In this document: positions 33,480 to 56,841 of the stretch, piece after piece
Layout: the number at the start of each line of letters is the position of its first letter
Position numbering within the stretch: the stretch's first letter is position 1
NCBI RefSeq assembly: GCF_022458985.1
Contig: NC_061785.1
Span: forward strand, 2,842,204 to 2,906,203
Reading direction: 5' to 3'
From: Mugil cephalus
Taxonomy: Eukaryota > Chordata > Actinopteri > Mugiliformes > Mugilidae
DNA: 64,000 nt
Notes under the pieces: model-generated
The model's database searches: none
Seen by the model: the letters and a program-made list of their open reading frames with translations, nothing else
Told to the model about the DNA's origin: nothing
Made by a program: the position numbers and the translations under genes

Positions 33480-34170
33480 CACTTGTAGACCATGTTCCCA
33501 ATCATGGGCCGAGGCTGATGACGGGACAACTGTTCATGAGACTCATTCTGTGTCTTCTGGATATAGCATATAATGGAACTGGAAGCAATTGAACCACCGC
33601 ACGGCTTCATCTACATGGATGAAGCTGGCTTCAACCTAACAAATTTCAACATGTGTTTTTGAAATATCATTGGCCAGACAGCAACAGTTAATGTGCCAAG
33701 CCAAAGGGGTGGGAACATTACCATGAGTGCTGGTATCTCTGCCAATAGTGTGCTAACATATATTCCCATCATTGGGCCATAGAATACAGAGCGTCACCCT
33801 TTTAGAAACTCTCTGCAGGGGTCTCAACCCTGAACAAGTGAGGGGTCGGATTGGAGATGACTCGCCAAAGTACGTGATAGTCTGGGACAATGTCAGTTTC
33901 TATCTCTCCAATATCATCAGGTAATGGTTTGCGATGGAGTCCCCTCGCCCTACTCCCTATTCCTTATCCCCAATGAGGACTTTTTCTCAGGGTGGCGATA
34001 GAAAGTATATGATGACCCTTCTTGCTGGCATGGATGCAGTGTGAGATAACATCAAAGCAGACTCCTGCAGGACCTGGATAAGACACTCTAAAAGATTCTT
34101 TAAATACTGCATTACAAGAGAGGAATTTTTGTGATGTGAATGGGAATGTGGCCCAACAAACAGGAACATC
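33480..34170 (+). pseudogene. Decayed transposase (DDE_3 type) in B'
   Basis: The plus strand keeps YMDEAGFNLT, a broken frame, then QRGGNITMSAGISANSVLTY, then KYVIVWDNVSFYLSNIIR (second catalytic Asp region) and CRTWIRHSKRFFKYCITREE. The order and wording match the IS630/Tc1-related DDE_3 transposases abundant in fish. Several in-frame stops are present. Pieces of the same insertion persist in the same intron of copy B (37245-37480) and copy C (58500-58715), so it entered before the copies separated. Confidence 0.65.
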
Positions 34171-34730
34171 AGGAAGACTGCACTGTAATTGTACACGGAA
34201 TGTACAGTTTTCATGAATGAGATTGTCCTATGTTCACGTTTCTACTTTTGCTTTGATTTTGTTCTTTGTGCTATGCAGTCCTGTCTTTTCCTTTCTGTGT
34301 CGCAATGTCATGATCTGTCAACAAATTGCAGTGCAAACCGTATAAGCATAAATGTGAATCTTGTCTAGTCTCTTGCAATCAATCTCCCACATACACTGAG
34401 GTGTAACTTACAATAATTATCATCAAAACTTTAGGCATCGTTTACATCAGAACATCCCTCCAGAGTACACTGTTATATTGACAACATGACGAAGCGGTTT
34501 GACTGTCTGACTCGTACACAATGACACAAGGACTTGTCATGCTGATGGCATGACATGTACTGATGAAAACCAATTTACAAGTGAGATCATACAGACAGGT
34601 GAGTAATTGTGCTGTTTCTTTCAGTAGTGGTTAATCATGTGCTGCATACTTAAATTCATTGCACTTCAAAACCAGGATAACCAAATGGACAACTGAAAGA
34701 CAAAGAAAATGTCTTCATCATTCAGATAAA

Positions 34731-34804
34731 TGGATGGGTGGATGGATGGATGGATGGATGGATGGATGGATGGATGGATGGATGGATGGATGGATGGATG
34801 GATG
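34731..34804. repeat. (GGAT)n microsatellite in the EGF3 intron of B'
   Basis: About 17 GGAT units between EGF3a and EGF3b. Copy C has the same motif at the same place (59465-59510); copy B has GATA instead. Confidence 0.9.
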
Positions 34805-35957
34805 CACTTACTCGATACACTCAGAGTTCACTGCTTTTTGTCCAGAGGGACAAGCTGCAAGAATAGAAAATTTTAAAAGTCATTTTGTTGTTTGGTCAAA
34901 GAAATATTGACACAAAATCTGAAATTAAATGTTCTCACCATGACAGGCTCTGGTACTGAAGTCAGTCGGAACGTACTCGTCCTTGCAGGTGCAGCTGAAA
35001 TTCCCATTTGTTGAAAAGCATCTTGCGGTGGCTACATCACATGGGTTCCTCTCACACAGGTCTTCCTCTATAATGTTACAGTGAAGGGTGAGGATGGAAT
35101 GGAGGGAGGGGGTGATAAGAATCGTTCCAAACAACTGACTAATCAGGATGCCATGAAATGAAGTGGGTCTGAATGTACAGTGTCATAGCAGTCTATCACT
35201 GAGATGATGTTACTGACTGACTGTGAATTTGTGCGTTGTGGGTAATTGAAATAACTTCCCTTATCAACACCAAGTAATACGAATAGTCTTCCTACATCTC
35301 AAACATACATTACTCCTCTATTCTTACCAGTCTCACAACGATGTGTTTTGATGTGGCTTCCGGAGCTACTGTTGTTGCCGTGACTTGTGGGGCAACAGTA
35401 GTTGTTGTGGCGTCAGGAGCGACCATAGTTGTTGTGGCGTCAGGAACGACTGTAGTTGTCGTGGCTTCAGAAGCAACTGGAGTTGTGGTGGTTTCTGGAG
35501 CAAAAGTAGTTGTTGTGGCTTCTGGAGCAACTGTTGGTGTTGTGACTTCTGGAACAATTGTTGTTGTGGTTTCTGGAGCAACAGTAGTTGTTGTGGCTTC
35601 TGGAACAATTGTTGTTGTGGCTTCAGGAGCAACAGTAGTTGTTGTGACTTGTGGAGTACCTGTTATTGTGGTTTCTGTAGCAATAGTAGTTGTTGTGACT
35701 TGTGGAGCAACAGTTGTTGATGTGGCGTCTGTAGCTACTGATGTTGTTGTGGCTTCTGGAGAAGCAGTAGTTGTTGTGACTTATGGCGTAATAGTTGTTG
35801 TGGCTTCTGTAGCTACTTTATTTAATTCTGATTTAAAAGTCCAGCTGCCTTTCTTTAGCATGATTTGAATAACCCATGATCTGGATGATTGTGAACCTTC
35901 ACAGTCACATTTTATTTACACACAGGCAGAAAGAATACCCACTTAGTCCCTTCCCAC

Positions 35958-46902
<10,945 letters not shown>

Positions 46903-47048
46903 TTTTATTAATGGGAAGCACAAAACTTCAGTAAAATAAAATCAGACACTGAGAGCTATGAGTGGATGAAGCTTCAGTGCTGAACAACCTTGAAGGATTC
47001 AAGAGTTCAGGTGTCTATGACTGGTAGGTTTAATCATTAGCCATTACG

Positions 47049-47056
47049 TATTTATA
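47049..47056 (-). promoter_or_regulatory. TATA box of mucin copy B
   Basis: TATAAATA on the minus strand, about 147 bases upstream of the ATG, in a flank nearly identical to that of copy A. Confidence 0.65.
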
Positions 47057-47304
47057 TCCTGACCAGTCATCAGAGGGCACAGCACTAAACATCCTCTGAT
47101 GACCTTAAAGCCATTTGGACGTGCGTCTGTGTTTGAATAACAAAAAATCATATCCGGAGTTATGGCTTACTGTAAATCATACAAGTCATTTTATAACTAT
47201 GCCTGGGCAGGATAGTTTCACAATATTTACCATGTTTATTACTCATAATTTGTGCACAAAATATATAGTTATTCAACACAAAACAAATGAAATGATCATG
47301 CACC

Positions 47305-47460
47305 AATCGACCACAACATTATGACCACTGACAGGAAAATTGAATAACTTTGACCATCTTGTGACAATTCAGTGTTCTGCTGGGAAACTTTTGGACCTGG
47401 AATTCATTCATGTGGATGTTACTTGGACATGTAGCCCCCACCTAGACCAGACCAGGTACC
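47305..47460. mobile_element. Tc1-like end fragment upstream of copy B
   Basis: Counterpart of 25470-25625, with GCACCAATCGACCACAACAT and TTCTGCTGGGAAACTTTTGG. Confidence 0.6.
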
Positions 47461-48925
47461 CCAGATCGCATAGCAAACAGCTGGGTTTACATGGAACCAT
47501 ATATTCCAATTACGATCAGTTTATAAACCCAAACCGAATGAAAATGCTCCATATAAATACCTCAATCGGAATAAAAAGACTGAATGTAATTTTATTTGGC
47601 TGATCTAAAGTCATGTAAATGGTGAATCGGAATGAAGTCAGGCTCCGTTCTAACTGCGCATGCTCTGTTTTGATTGCTCAGCAACTTTTCTCACGCACGC
47701 CACACGATTTATAAGTGACCGAAGAGGTGAACAATGAAAAGATGGAACAGAGATTACATGGCTTGGCAGCTTGGTTTTATGGATTTATTACAATTCCACA
47801 AAATATATCCCTACTTTTTTCAAGTGTCATCTACTCGCAGGCGAACCAACTCAACCACAGATGTGTCCTCACACCACTACGCAGAAATCCGTGCCTATTG
47901 AGTCCAATGCAATCACTAACAAAAAGAAAATCTATATTCACTTTGTTTGAAGTGTTAATGACAACTAGAGATGGAACAACAGGTCACAGGAGGACATAAG
48001 CAGGGTGCAAAAGAATAAAATATAAAGTTATAAAGAGCTGAAAAATGAAGTGAACTACAACTGTGAACTGGACAATTGGAAATATGAGTGTTTCAGTTTT
48101 ACTGCTTTCAGACAATCACCTGGTCTCACCTGGTCACCATCCATGGAATTGTATAATAATATAATTAGCTGATCTTAATCAGAGTTGCATAACCAACTTA
48201 CGGTCAACTGAAGTCTTTTGCAACTTCACTGTCGTGCCTGTCAGTGGACATAAAACAGAATGACCAACATGACCTTAAGATAAAAACTCATAACTGTAGT
48301 TCAGGGTTATGAAAAATGCAACTCAACACAATAAAACTCCAAAACAGATTAATACTTAGGATAAAGTGTCAATTTTAGTTTGGAAATTCTGGTGGGGTCA
48401 TGCCATAATGCAATGCAGAAATATCATAATCAATACTGTCACAACAAAAACAGAGTAGCAAGTGAAAGAGGAGACCACAGCACCTGACAACATACAAGTG
48501 ATAACACAATTGTGCCTGAGCAAATTGTGAGCATGAGTTGTCCTCATGCAGCTCAAGTGGTAGAGTCCTACATCGCACTAGTCAGGTAGAAGCTTCATCA
48601 TGCAATGAATAAATGAAAAGTGAATTAACTATGTAACGTTCATTGACTGGTTACGTGACGTACATCAGCCGAGCTGGCTGACCTGTGCAGTGCCCGTCCT
48701 TTGCTTCAAATCGAAAACGAGAAGCACTCGCAGCAGTTCACCAGTCCACAACACCGCAGGCCAGGGTCATCTCAGCTATGCCCCACCTAGCAGAAACAGT
48801 ATAAACGTATATTCACACACAGATACACTACAAAAGTGTTTATGGAGGGAATCTCCTGAGTCTTTTGGAGAAAGAGCTCCGCTGTCTGTCTATCGTCTGG
48901 TGGACAGGGTGGTCAGGATTATCCA
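47461..48925. other. Unassigned spacer upstream of copy B
   Basis: Bases 47461-48310 match the spacer of copy A. Bases 48310-48925 have no match there. I recognise no gene. A short stretch near 48870-48930 (GTGGACAGGGTGGTCAGGAT) leads into the LINE remnant. Confidence 0.5.
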
Positions 48926-48927
48926 TG

Positions 48928-49450
48928 ACTGTTAATAGTTTGTTAAGTGTCCTCCTCTCCACCACCACCTCAAAAGTTTCCTGTGTGGAGTTAATGACAG
49001 AGCCAGAGCCTTCCTGATCAGTTTATTCAGTGTGTTGCTGTTCCCCCGCAGACCACAGCAGAGAAAAGGATTCTGGCCACAACAAACTGGTAGAAGATCT
49101 CCAGCATCTTACTGCACACGTTGAAGGATCTCAGCTTCCTCAGGAAGTAGAGTCTCTGCAGGCCTTCTTGTACACAGCTGTATTGTTGGTCTTCCAGTTC
49201 AGTCTGCTGTTGATGGTCACTCCCAGGTATTTGCACTCCTCCACCACATCCATATCCCTACCAAGGATGCTGAGGGGCTGAGGATCTGTTCACTTCCTTC
49301 TGAAGTCAGTCACCATCTCTTTGGCCTTGTCCACGTTAAGCAGTGGTTGATTCCTTCCAGCCCATCGCACAAATCTGTCCACCAGTCCTTTATACTCCTC
49401 CTCGTCCCGTCCACCACTTATACACCCCACAACTGCAGAGTCATCAGAAA
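48928..49450 (-). mobile_element. Rex1-like LINE ORF2 remnant, 3' part only
   Basis: Counterpart of 26448-26975. It keeps RLYFLRKLRSFNVCSKMLEI, then FSDDSAVVGCISGGRDEEEY and NVDKAKEMVTDFRRK. It breaks off at 49450, where it is joined directly to the Gypsy fragment; about 1 kb present in the copy A spacer is missing here. Confidence 0.75.
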
Positions 49451-49451
49451 A

Positions 49452-50250
49452 ACATGGTGATGTTCTTGAATGAGCAGAAGCTGACTTCATTGTCCAAAGC
49501 AGCTGTGTTGGCTGACGAATTTGTGCTAACTCGCAAAAATGGGGGTAAGCACCCCATCAAACAGGAGAACTCAGTGAGAACTGATCTGGGATGCCCTCCT
49601 TTTGACAAGGTTAAGGGACTACTGTCACCACTTTTTGAAGCTTGTGACTGCTTCTGTTGTCACTAGAAGGGCCATGTGATCCCTGACTGCCTTTCTCTTA
49701 AGTGTAAGCAACAAAATGCACCTAGCATACAACAACCAAAAGGCAGGGGCCTGCTGAAGAGTGTGTCACTATTAAACATTAAAGGTTCTTTTTTTTCCTC
49801 TAACAGGAGATCCAAAAGATCAACAGTCAGTTATGATACTAAAAGTATCTAAAACTATCTAAAAGTTCTACCAGTCCGTTGTAATGTTTGAGAGGGCATC
49901 CTAACCTTATCATCCACCTCATCCTGTCACTCAGGTGCTATTGTTTATGGTGTTAGAATGGTTTTTGTATCTGCACCTTTGCATAATGTCCATGTCCAAA
50001 CTCCCCTGGTCAATGGGTGTTTCCAGGTTGCTGTACTCCCGGCCGTGCCCATCAAATGTGTGGATTTCATCCTCGACAATGACCTAGCTGGGGGTGAGGT
50101 TCTGCTGGTCCTGGATGTCCTGGATCACCCTGGTTTAAACACCACGTCTAACGCAGCACAGATGCTTTCTGACATATTTCCTGCATGTGTGGTTACACGA
50201 GCCCAGTCAAACAAATTTGCATCATCTTCCTCATGTTGTGTCAAATAGGA
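49452..50250 (+). mobile_element. Gypsy-type remnant (gag end and protease-like region), copy B spacer
   Basis: Counterpart of 28010-28815, with the same stop inside the CCHC knuckle (CFCCH, stop, KGHVIPDC) and the same protease-like phrases (ILDNDLAGGEV). The shared stop shows inactivation before the duplication. Confidence 0.6.
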
Positions 50251-50724
50251 GACCTTTGTCAAAGAAAGCCCCTGGCAGTTGTTCAATTCAGCCTGGTGGA
50301 GTCTTTTCTTTGGAGTCTCGAAGAAATTGTCAGGTGTCTGCATTCAGAGCTTCAGAGTGATCCTTATTGCCAGGAACAAAGGAGAGCAACACTACAGTGC
50401 ACACATAGTACACCACAATCCTACTCTGAAGTGTAAATGCATTTGTTCTCAGCTTTTATACTTTTGGGACTTCTTAGGTCACACCTTCTGTCCATCTCCT
50501 ACATTTGGAGCATATACCACCCCTTCAATTACACCATTAGAAATTGTCATTGTCACTGTTGTTGAGGCTTGTGACCTTGTGAGCTTGGTGATCTCATTTG
50601 GTGATCTCATCTTTTGTGCCACCCGCCGAGTCTTCGTGACTTTGGGAGCAAATTGCTCATTCTTTTGCACCACTGGGATTTTTCCAACTACCTTTTATTT
50701 ATTTTTTTGTAAGGTTCATCCCAA

Positions 50725-51620
50725 CTTACATTACACCAATAGCTTCAGAATTTCCCTAGTTTCCCATTTTAGTAAAGTCATTCTTGCCCATTTTACACTT
50801 ATTTTCGAATCCACTTCTAAGCTTTTTTTTTTTTTTTTAAAAAAAATAAAAATAAAATAAAGTTTACTACAAACAAACTGTGAATGTTACCAAGTTCAAT
50901 AAGTGCTACTACCCTCTACATATTATATGCCCTTACACACGTTTGTTTCTCTGGGCTGGCGCGGTGTTTGTGCTGCTGACCTTTTCTTTGTTGGCTCATC
51001 TTTGTGGCTCTTTGAGTAAGTTTTCTTTTGGTGTCTCGTAATTATGTATTGGTTCGCATTGATACTGTCTCAGTATAGTCTGATGTCGTTGTTATTATCA
51101 GGAGGCAGAATCAGAGACGGCACCTTTAAAATCAAAATCAAAAAAAGAAACGGTTCGGCAAAAATATTTACAGGTTGGGCAGATAACAGAGAAACCAAAA
51201 ACCCAATAGCAGTTAGCAACAGGACGAGCTTCAGGATGCGCTTACACCAGCAACTAGCAGCCCACATAGCCACTAGGCCAGAACACTCTACCAAGTGAGC
51301 AAAGCTCCCTCTAAATACCCCTTAGCCCCTCCCCCGGGCAAACCAATAACAAATTACAGGGGTATTAACACAACTCAACCAACTGTGGGCAAAAATCCAC
51401 ACTTTAACAATACATTCTAACATCAGCAACATGGCACAAAAATACTTCCATATTGTGATTCCTTTATTCCCCCAAAACACAACAAATCAATAAAATATAC
51501 GAATAAAACACAATGGTGTAGTCCATGATCGCATGACCATCAGAAGGAAGCCACGAAGTGTTATTCACAGCGTCGCCAGGAAGTGCCTCGGTTTGGTCCG
51601 AGACCCAGAGGCAAATACAC
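50725..51620. other. About 0.9 kb present only in the copy B spacer
   Basis: The copy A spacer runs from AAGGTTCATCCTAACAGCAG (29285) straight to TGACGGCAGCAGGTGAGC, while here about 900 bases intervene. The inserted stretch has an A-rich run near 50840 and a GC-rich end (CCCCTCCCCCGGGCAAACC near 51330). No clear transposon ends or genes were recognised. It is either an insertion in B or a deletion in A. Confidence 0.6.
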
Positions 51621-51624
51621 GTGA

Positions 51625-52480
51625 CGGCAGCAGGTGAGCATGAGCGTGTGTGTGTGATGCGTAGGCGCCAAGTGTGCACCCTCAGATAGTGATAGAGAAA
51701 CCAAAGCGTTGTGAAACACTTAATCAGTCTGAAGCAACTGTGTTGAAGTGGTTCAGTGTTTCGAACCATTTGATACAATTAAGTGTAGCGACATCTGCTG
51801 GATAAAAGTATGCATGGCATTCACAGGAAACGGCACAAAGGGTCGTAAAACAGTGAGGCCACAATAAATGATCTACAGTATGTGCATTTTGAAATGCTTG
51901 ATTTATATTCTTTCAATTAAATAATGTTATGCTTGTGTGGTTGTGTCTCCATAAGTTTTATATATATGCTTTTGGGTGAGTGATAGGGGAAAAAAAATAA
52001 ATACAAAATAGCAAAACTGAAATACTTTTGCAACTAGGGACTGTGGTGACAATAGTTGTATGAAATGCTTGTTTCTCTGTATGTGTGCTTAGTATGTATG
52101 TAGGTAGTCGGTCAATATGTGCTAATGTAAGTATGCAAGTTAATCTAATGTTATACTACTCTTACCTGAAACCTCACTCTCCCTCGTTGTAAATGGATGA
52201 CGTATGCAAAACTGTCCTCTCAAAAACCTACGACATTTTGAGGAAATGTGGATATTTATATACATTGTGAGATTGAAAACCCCGCACCAAATTCACTACG
52301 TACGATGGTTTTAATTTGAAAGCTCGACGCTGTGTCGAGCGTCTGCGTCGAGCGTAACATCTCTACCCTCGGACCTACAGCAGGAAGAACAGAGTCCAGG
52401 CAATAAACTAACAGTTTGTGGGTAAACAGGACCACAGAACCACAACATGGTCCAGCATGCACAATGAATGCGCGGAGCGC
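51625..52480. other. Unassigned spacer shared with copy A
   Basis: Near-identical to 29310-30170, including the GTGTGTGTGTGATGCGTAGG and ATGTATGTAGGTAGTCGGTC stretches. No gene is seen. Confidence 0.55.
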
Positions 52481-52559
52481 GTCCCGACACCGACACTCTC
52501 CGGCGGTGCGAGAGAGAGCGCTGGTCGGGGAATGACGCTGCGTTTAAAGACGCTCCGTC

Positions 52560-53105
52560 ACAAGTGCGTTCAACAGCATCCAACCCACAAGCAACTGGAC
52601 ATGCAACTTCACCCTGACATTGCTGCCAGAATTCTGGACTACCTCACAGGACGGCCGCAGTATGGTGGATGGCTGCACATCTGAGGTCCTGACAAGAAAC
52701 ACGGGTGCCCCAAGGAACTGTACTGGCCCCATAATTCTTCACCCTCTACACCTCCGACAACCTCTGCGCGACGAACTGTGGCTGATGGGCAGTTCATTCA
52801 CCCAGTGGATCATCCCACCCCGAAGCAGAACTGAACGCTTCAGATGCTACTTTGTGCCCACTGCCATCAGACTATACAACAGCACACAGCTCTGACCTCA
52901 CTGAGCCCATATGTAGCATACTTACATAGCCACTTTATACACGCTGTTGTCCCTATGTGTTACTGTTGTCACTTTGTGTACTGTATTTTCTGTTGACTGT
53001 TGTGTTTATCCTATTTAATGTCTTTCTGGTCATTGATTTTTATTGACTTGTGCTGTTGTGAGATTCGAATTTCCCCAGTGGGGATCAATAAAGTCTTGTC
53101 TTGTC
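52560..53105 (+). mobile_element. LINE remnant with 3' end, copy B spacer
   Basis: Pieces ILDYLTGRPQY, TRNTGAPRNCTGPI (frame changed) and RTERFRCYFVPTAIRLYN are followed by the 3' terminus GAATTTCCCCAGTGGGGATC and AATAAAGTCTTG. About 290 bases of reverse-transcriptase region (52510-52800) are kept here that the copy A spacer lost. Confidence 0.7.
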
Positions 53106-53187
53106 ATATGTAAAATTGTAATTGAATTTGCTTTGCATGTTTTTTATAGACTTTTTTGTAATATACTGGTGTGACTTGTAAGCACAT

Positions 53188-53310
53188 GGGACTTCATCAC
53201 AGGTCTGGCTACCTCTGAAGGTAACACCACTGTCCTCTCTGTGGTAGACAGAATTTCCGAAGCCCCTTTCACATCGCTCAATGTGAAAGAGTCAACCTGG
53301 GATTTTATTG
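53188..53310 (+). mobile_element. Gypsy integrase fragment, copy B spacer
   Basis: [20 protein letters not shown], then [11 protein letters not shown]; counterpart of 30845-30965, with the 5' part missing. Confidence 0.6.
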
Positions 53311-53540
53311 GCTCGGCTCGACTTCAATGTGAGTCAGCCATGTTGAACACACAAAGTCATTATTCAAGCTCATCAATTGAAAATATTGGACTTGAGATGA
53401 TAATTTTAGAGGGGAGGCATGTGTAGTTTTAAAGTTTTAACTCTCCATTGGCTTCCTAATTTTGGCAAGAGTTCACAAGTAAAGTCATTTTCCATGTGCC
53501 CACATCAGGAGACTTATCAAAGTTCTAGTGGTAGTTCTAG

Positions 53541-54375
53541 TGGGTCTTAATGACCAAACAGGTTTAATCAAAGGCCGACAATCTACAAATAATGTTAGAA
53601 GGCTCCTTAACCTGATCAGAATGTCTCAGCCTAGAAACACAGAAGCCATTGTTTTATCACTAGATGCTGAGAAAGCCTTTGATAAAGTTAACTGGGCTTT
53701 CCTCTTTGCCACCCTTCAAAATTTCGGCTTTGGAGAGTGATTTATCCACTGGGTTTCTGCACTGTATAATTCACCTAAGGCCACAGTCACCACTAATGGT
53801 ATCACATCACAAAGCTTCACCTTACAGAGGGGAACCGGACAAGGATGCCCACTGTCTCCCTTGCTGTTTGCTATATTCATTGAACTGCTCGCATCAGCAA
53901 TATGTCAGAACTCCAGTATCCAGGGTATTCACTCACCCATCTCTGAACATAAGATCAATTTATATGCTGACGATGTTTTACTTTCCTTGCAACAACCTCA
54001 GAGATCATCACAGGAAGCTTATAATTGTATCTCAAAATTCTCAGCCCTCTCTGACTACTCAATCAACTGGTCCAAATCAACAATATTACCAATAACGGAC
54101 AAAGCATGGGATCCTGCAGACCATAAACCCCATCTTCGCTTTTCCATAGGAAATATCAAATACCTGGGCATAAACATCTCACCTAAATTGTCAGAGTTAG
54201 TGCAACTGAATTTTGATCCACTCCTGGGTAAAATCTGTGTTGACCTGAAGCGCTGGACCAATCTTCCCATCTCCCTGATGGGACGCAAAGCAACAGTTAA
54301 AATGAAAATTTTGCCACAAATTAATTACTTATTTTCCATGATTCCATTCAAACCCACGTCTGGGGGGGGGCTGCG
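53541..54375 (+). mobile_element. L1-type LINE reverse-transcriptase fragment
   Basis: The plus-strand frame reads NDQTGLIKGRQSTNNVRRLL, then VLSLDAEKAFDKVNWAFLFA (first catalytic Asp), a stop after FGFGE, then LQRGTGQGCPLSPLLFAIFI, INLYADDVLLSLQQ (catalytic ADD) and KYLGINISPKLSE. This is the L1/Tx1-like fish reverse transcriptase with its 5' part missing. It is absent from the copy A spacer, where AAAGTTCTAGTGGGAATCAT is continuous (31155), so it probably arrived after duplication. Confidence 0.75.
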
Positions 54376-55535
54376 GTGGGTGGGGTCTCCGTCCGCCTTG
54401 GGGTCACCCCTGCCACCCCGGGGGGTGTAGGCGATGCCATTGCTCGGCTGGTCAATGTTGGTTCTTTGGGGTTTCCTGGGGGTCTGTCGCATCCTGGTTG
54501 CTATGCTGGGCTGGGGGCAGGGTCTGGTCGGGGGACTTCCTGAGTCCCGGGGGCCCTCGCCCTGTCTGTGGGTCCCGTGGGCTGCTGTTGTGCCTCGGCC
54601 CTGCTGCCAGGGACTTGGCCCTCACTTGCCTGCCTCCTAAATTGCACTCACCTCACACTCCCCCATACACTATGTCACTTATTACACCCATAGCTACGTA
54701 CACCACATACACCCATCACAAGTTTTTAATGCACCTCACCTTGGGGGTCCACCCTGGATCGATCAGGGTCAGGGCAGGCTGCAGGACAGTAGTGTGCTGC
54801 AGTCCTCTGACCCACCCGACCCTCCTGGTTGCCCCCTGTCTTAATGCACCACACCACATCCAGGGTCACAGGGTCACAGTGTAGGGTTTTGCTTCATCAT
54901 CAGGGACTGAAGAAGCACAGTAATAGGGACACTATCACTTTTCATTATCCCGTGGCACGGCTCGGAGGGCCTGGTCTTCCACTGGCAGGGGCATCTTGGG
55001 CTGGTGGTCTGTGGCCCCACGGCGGTTGGTAGGGGTACCTACCTAGGTTCTCTGGTGTCCTCTTGGCCGGGCTTTGTCTCCCGGTGCTGCGTGGCGACGG
55101 GTCTGTGGCGGCTCCCTTGAGAACTTGGTTGATCTGGTGTTGACTGGTTCGGGTGGTAGCTCGGTGCTTCCCCTCTCCCTTCGATGGGGGGCTGGGGTCT
55201 CTCCCTCGCGGGTGGGGGTTCCCTCTTCCTGTGGTCTCTGTGGCCTGGGTGTGCCAAGGGCATGGGGCTGGCACCTTGGCCCCCCTGCTCGGATGGCCCG
55301 TACCTGGTTGGGCGCCCCACACTGGGGTGGGGGTTCGCGGGGGCTGGGGCTTCTGACCTGACTCTGGGCCCCGGTAATGGTCTCACTCATATTTAGGGAA
55401 TGCCCACATGCAAGTGTGTTGTCACCTGCTGCCAGCCCATGCTGGATCACATCGAGAAGAATTGATGAGTCCCGGCTATTAAGGGCTGGATTATTGTTTT
55501 CACTCTATCACTATGTACCCTATGGCAGACTTCTG
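54360..55535 (+). mobile_element. GC-rich segment behind the L1 fragment, probably its 3' region
   Basis: Base composition jumps to strongly G/C-rich text (GGGGGGGGCTGCGGTGGGTG, GGCCCTCGCCCTGTCTGTGG) exactly where the L1 reading frame stops, and returns to normal near 55500. Because the whole 53541-55535 block is absent from the copy A spacer, it is most simply the 3' part of the same insertion. Many long open frames on both strands here reflect GC content and are not genes. Confidence 0.55.
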
Positions 55536-55929
55536 TGGGAATAATTGTTTTTCCCTCCTGCCTCTTATGTATCAACTCAAAAGTATCAGCTCAGCACCTG
55601 CAAATGTGGGGATGTTAGATCACACACACAGACAGACAAGCTTTACACAGCGAAAAAAGAGGAACATCAATGCGTGCAATGTGTGTACAGCACATTGAAA
55701 AATTATCATCAGGATAATTTTATGCTTAACCAGTTGTCCCCATCAAATTAGGAAAACTCATGAAATACAAAGCAAAAAAAAAAAAAAAAGTCAACTGTTA
55801 TTTTTTGAATGATGAACACTGAATTGGGTCAAATTGACCCCTAGGGTAATTGGAGGGTTAAATTCAGACACACTGGTTCCCTCCCCCAGACCACCTCTGA
55901 TGGGAAATGGGGGTTTGCACAACTGGGGT

Positions 55930-56095
55930 GGATGGCCCCTTGCTAAGGGCCATTCAGTCCCTCTACCAAAGGAGCGACAGTTTGGTCCGTGTCGCTGGCT
56001 GTAAGTCGGACTTGTTCCTGGTAAGGGTTGGACGCTGCCAGGGCTGCCCTTCGTCACCAGTTCTGTTCATAATGCTTATGGACAGAAGTTCTAGG
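55930..56095 (+). mobile_element. LINE reverse-transcriptase fragment, copy B spacer
   Basis: Counterpart of 31550-31715: LLRAIQSLYQRSDSLVRVAG, CKSDLFLVRVGR, then PVLFIMLMDRSSR. It ends exactly where the 3' UTR-like sequence of copy C begins. Confidence 0.6.
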
Positions 56096-56097
56096 TT

Positions 56098-56841
56098 CTT
56101 GGGAATCTGTTATAACATCAAAATATAGTATTTCATAAAGGAGAAAACAACAACCCACACAAATGATAGACTACAGACATACTAGAATAAATAGAAAACA
56201 ATACAAATTTATACTCTGTGGACTCTTTGTTAAAGCGTCAAGCTGATCCATTTCTAACTCATCAGCCATTGAGATTGCACAGATTAACACAGAAGTAGTC
56301 ATTAACAACAAGAGAAACGGATACAGATACATGTCTTTATTAATATAGATGGATGAATATTCATATTTATTAAATCAAAAATCATGTATTCCGCCTGAGG
56401 AAGTCAAATATATTTAAAACACAAAAACTAACAAGATGATTTAACTATTGTTTTTCTCTATGAAAGAAAATCTTTTAATGTAGGCCCGTTAACTTTTTTT
56501 TTCTAAATGAAATACTATATGATATGTATGGAAAATTTAAATATGTATTTCACTCATCAATTTAATTAATAATTTAACATACAAAAATATACAATAATAT
56601 AATAAGTTATACAAAACCACATCAGTGGTTGTGACAAGCCCCATTTGGCGGATTAAGATATTGTTAAATTTACCTGAAGAACAAATTTTCATACAAAAAA
56701 AAATTATTTGTAAATTAACAAGATTCAAGTTTTAGTGCAAAATTAGTGGACATTATCAAGATGGCGCGAAATGGAAATCACATTCCAAATTTCATTGAAG
56801 GTGGTCAGCAAAAGACAAGATCACTTTGAGTCTTTGAGAAG
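56098..56841 (-). other. 3' UTR and downstream flank of copy C
   Basis: The segment follows the TAA stop of copy C. Its distal part (56098-56405) is similar to 15350-15633 next to copy A, and its proximal part (56480-56841) to 31715-32050 next to B'. B' has lost the distal part. Several AATAAA-like signals for leftward transcription are present near 56335-56365. Confidence 0.6.

Larger units (their letters stand above)
32055..35350 (-). pseudogene. Rearranged mucin copy B' (mucin fragment, EGF2, EGF3, tail and last exons only)
   Basis: In gene order the visible parts are: a mucin-repeat block (35343-35820) fused out of frame to the last about 22 bases of an EGF1 exon with its GTAAGA donor; EGF2 (34939-35067); EGF3a (34812-34854); EGF3b (34654-34692); tail (33071-33335); and last exon (32055-32207). 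The three SEA exons are missing: sequence equivalent to 59963 of copy C joins directly to the equivalent of 61056. The TM exon is also missing. The EGF3b donor is TTAAGT instead of GTGAGT, and that exon is one base too long. In the last exon a 4-base loss removes the stop seen in copy C, so the frame runs 11 codons further. The rest resembles copy C closely. Copy B could still use the last exon. Confidence 0.75.

Noticed and set aside
54434..55450. Overlapping open frames on both strands in the GC-rich segment
   Set aside because: High GC removes stop codons. No family motif is seen, and the block fits as the 3' part of the L1-type insertion.
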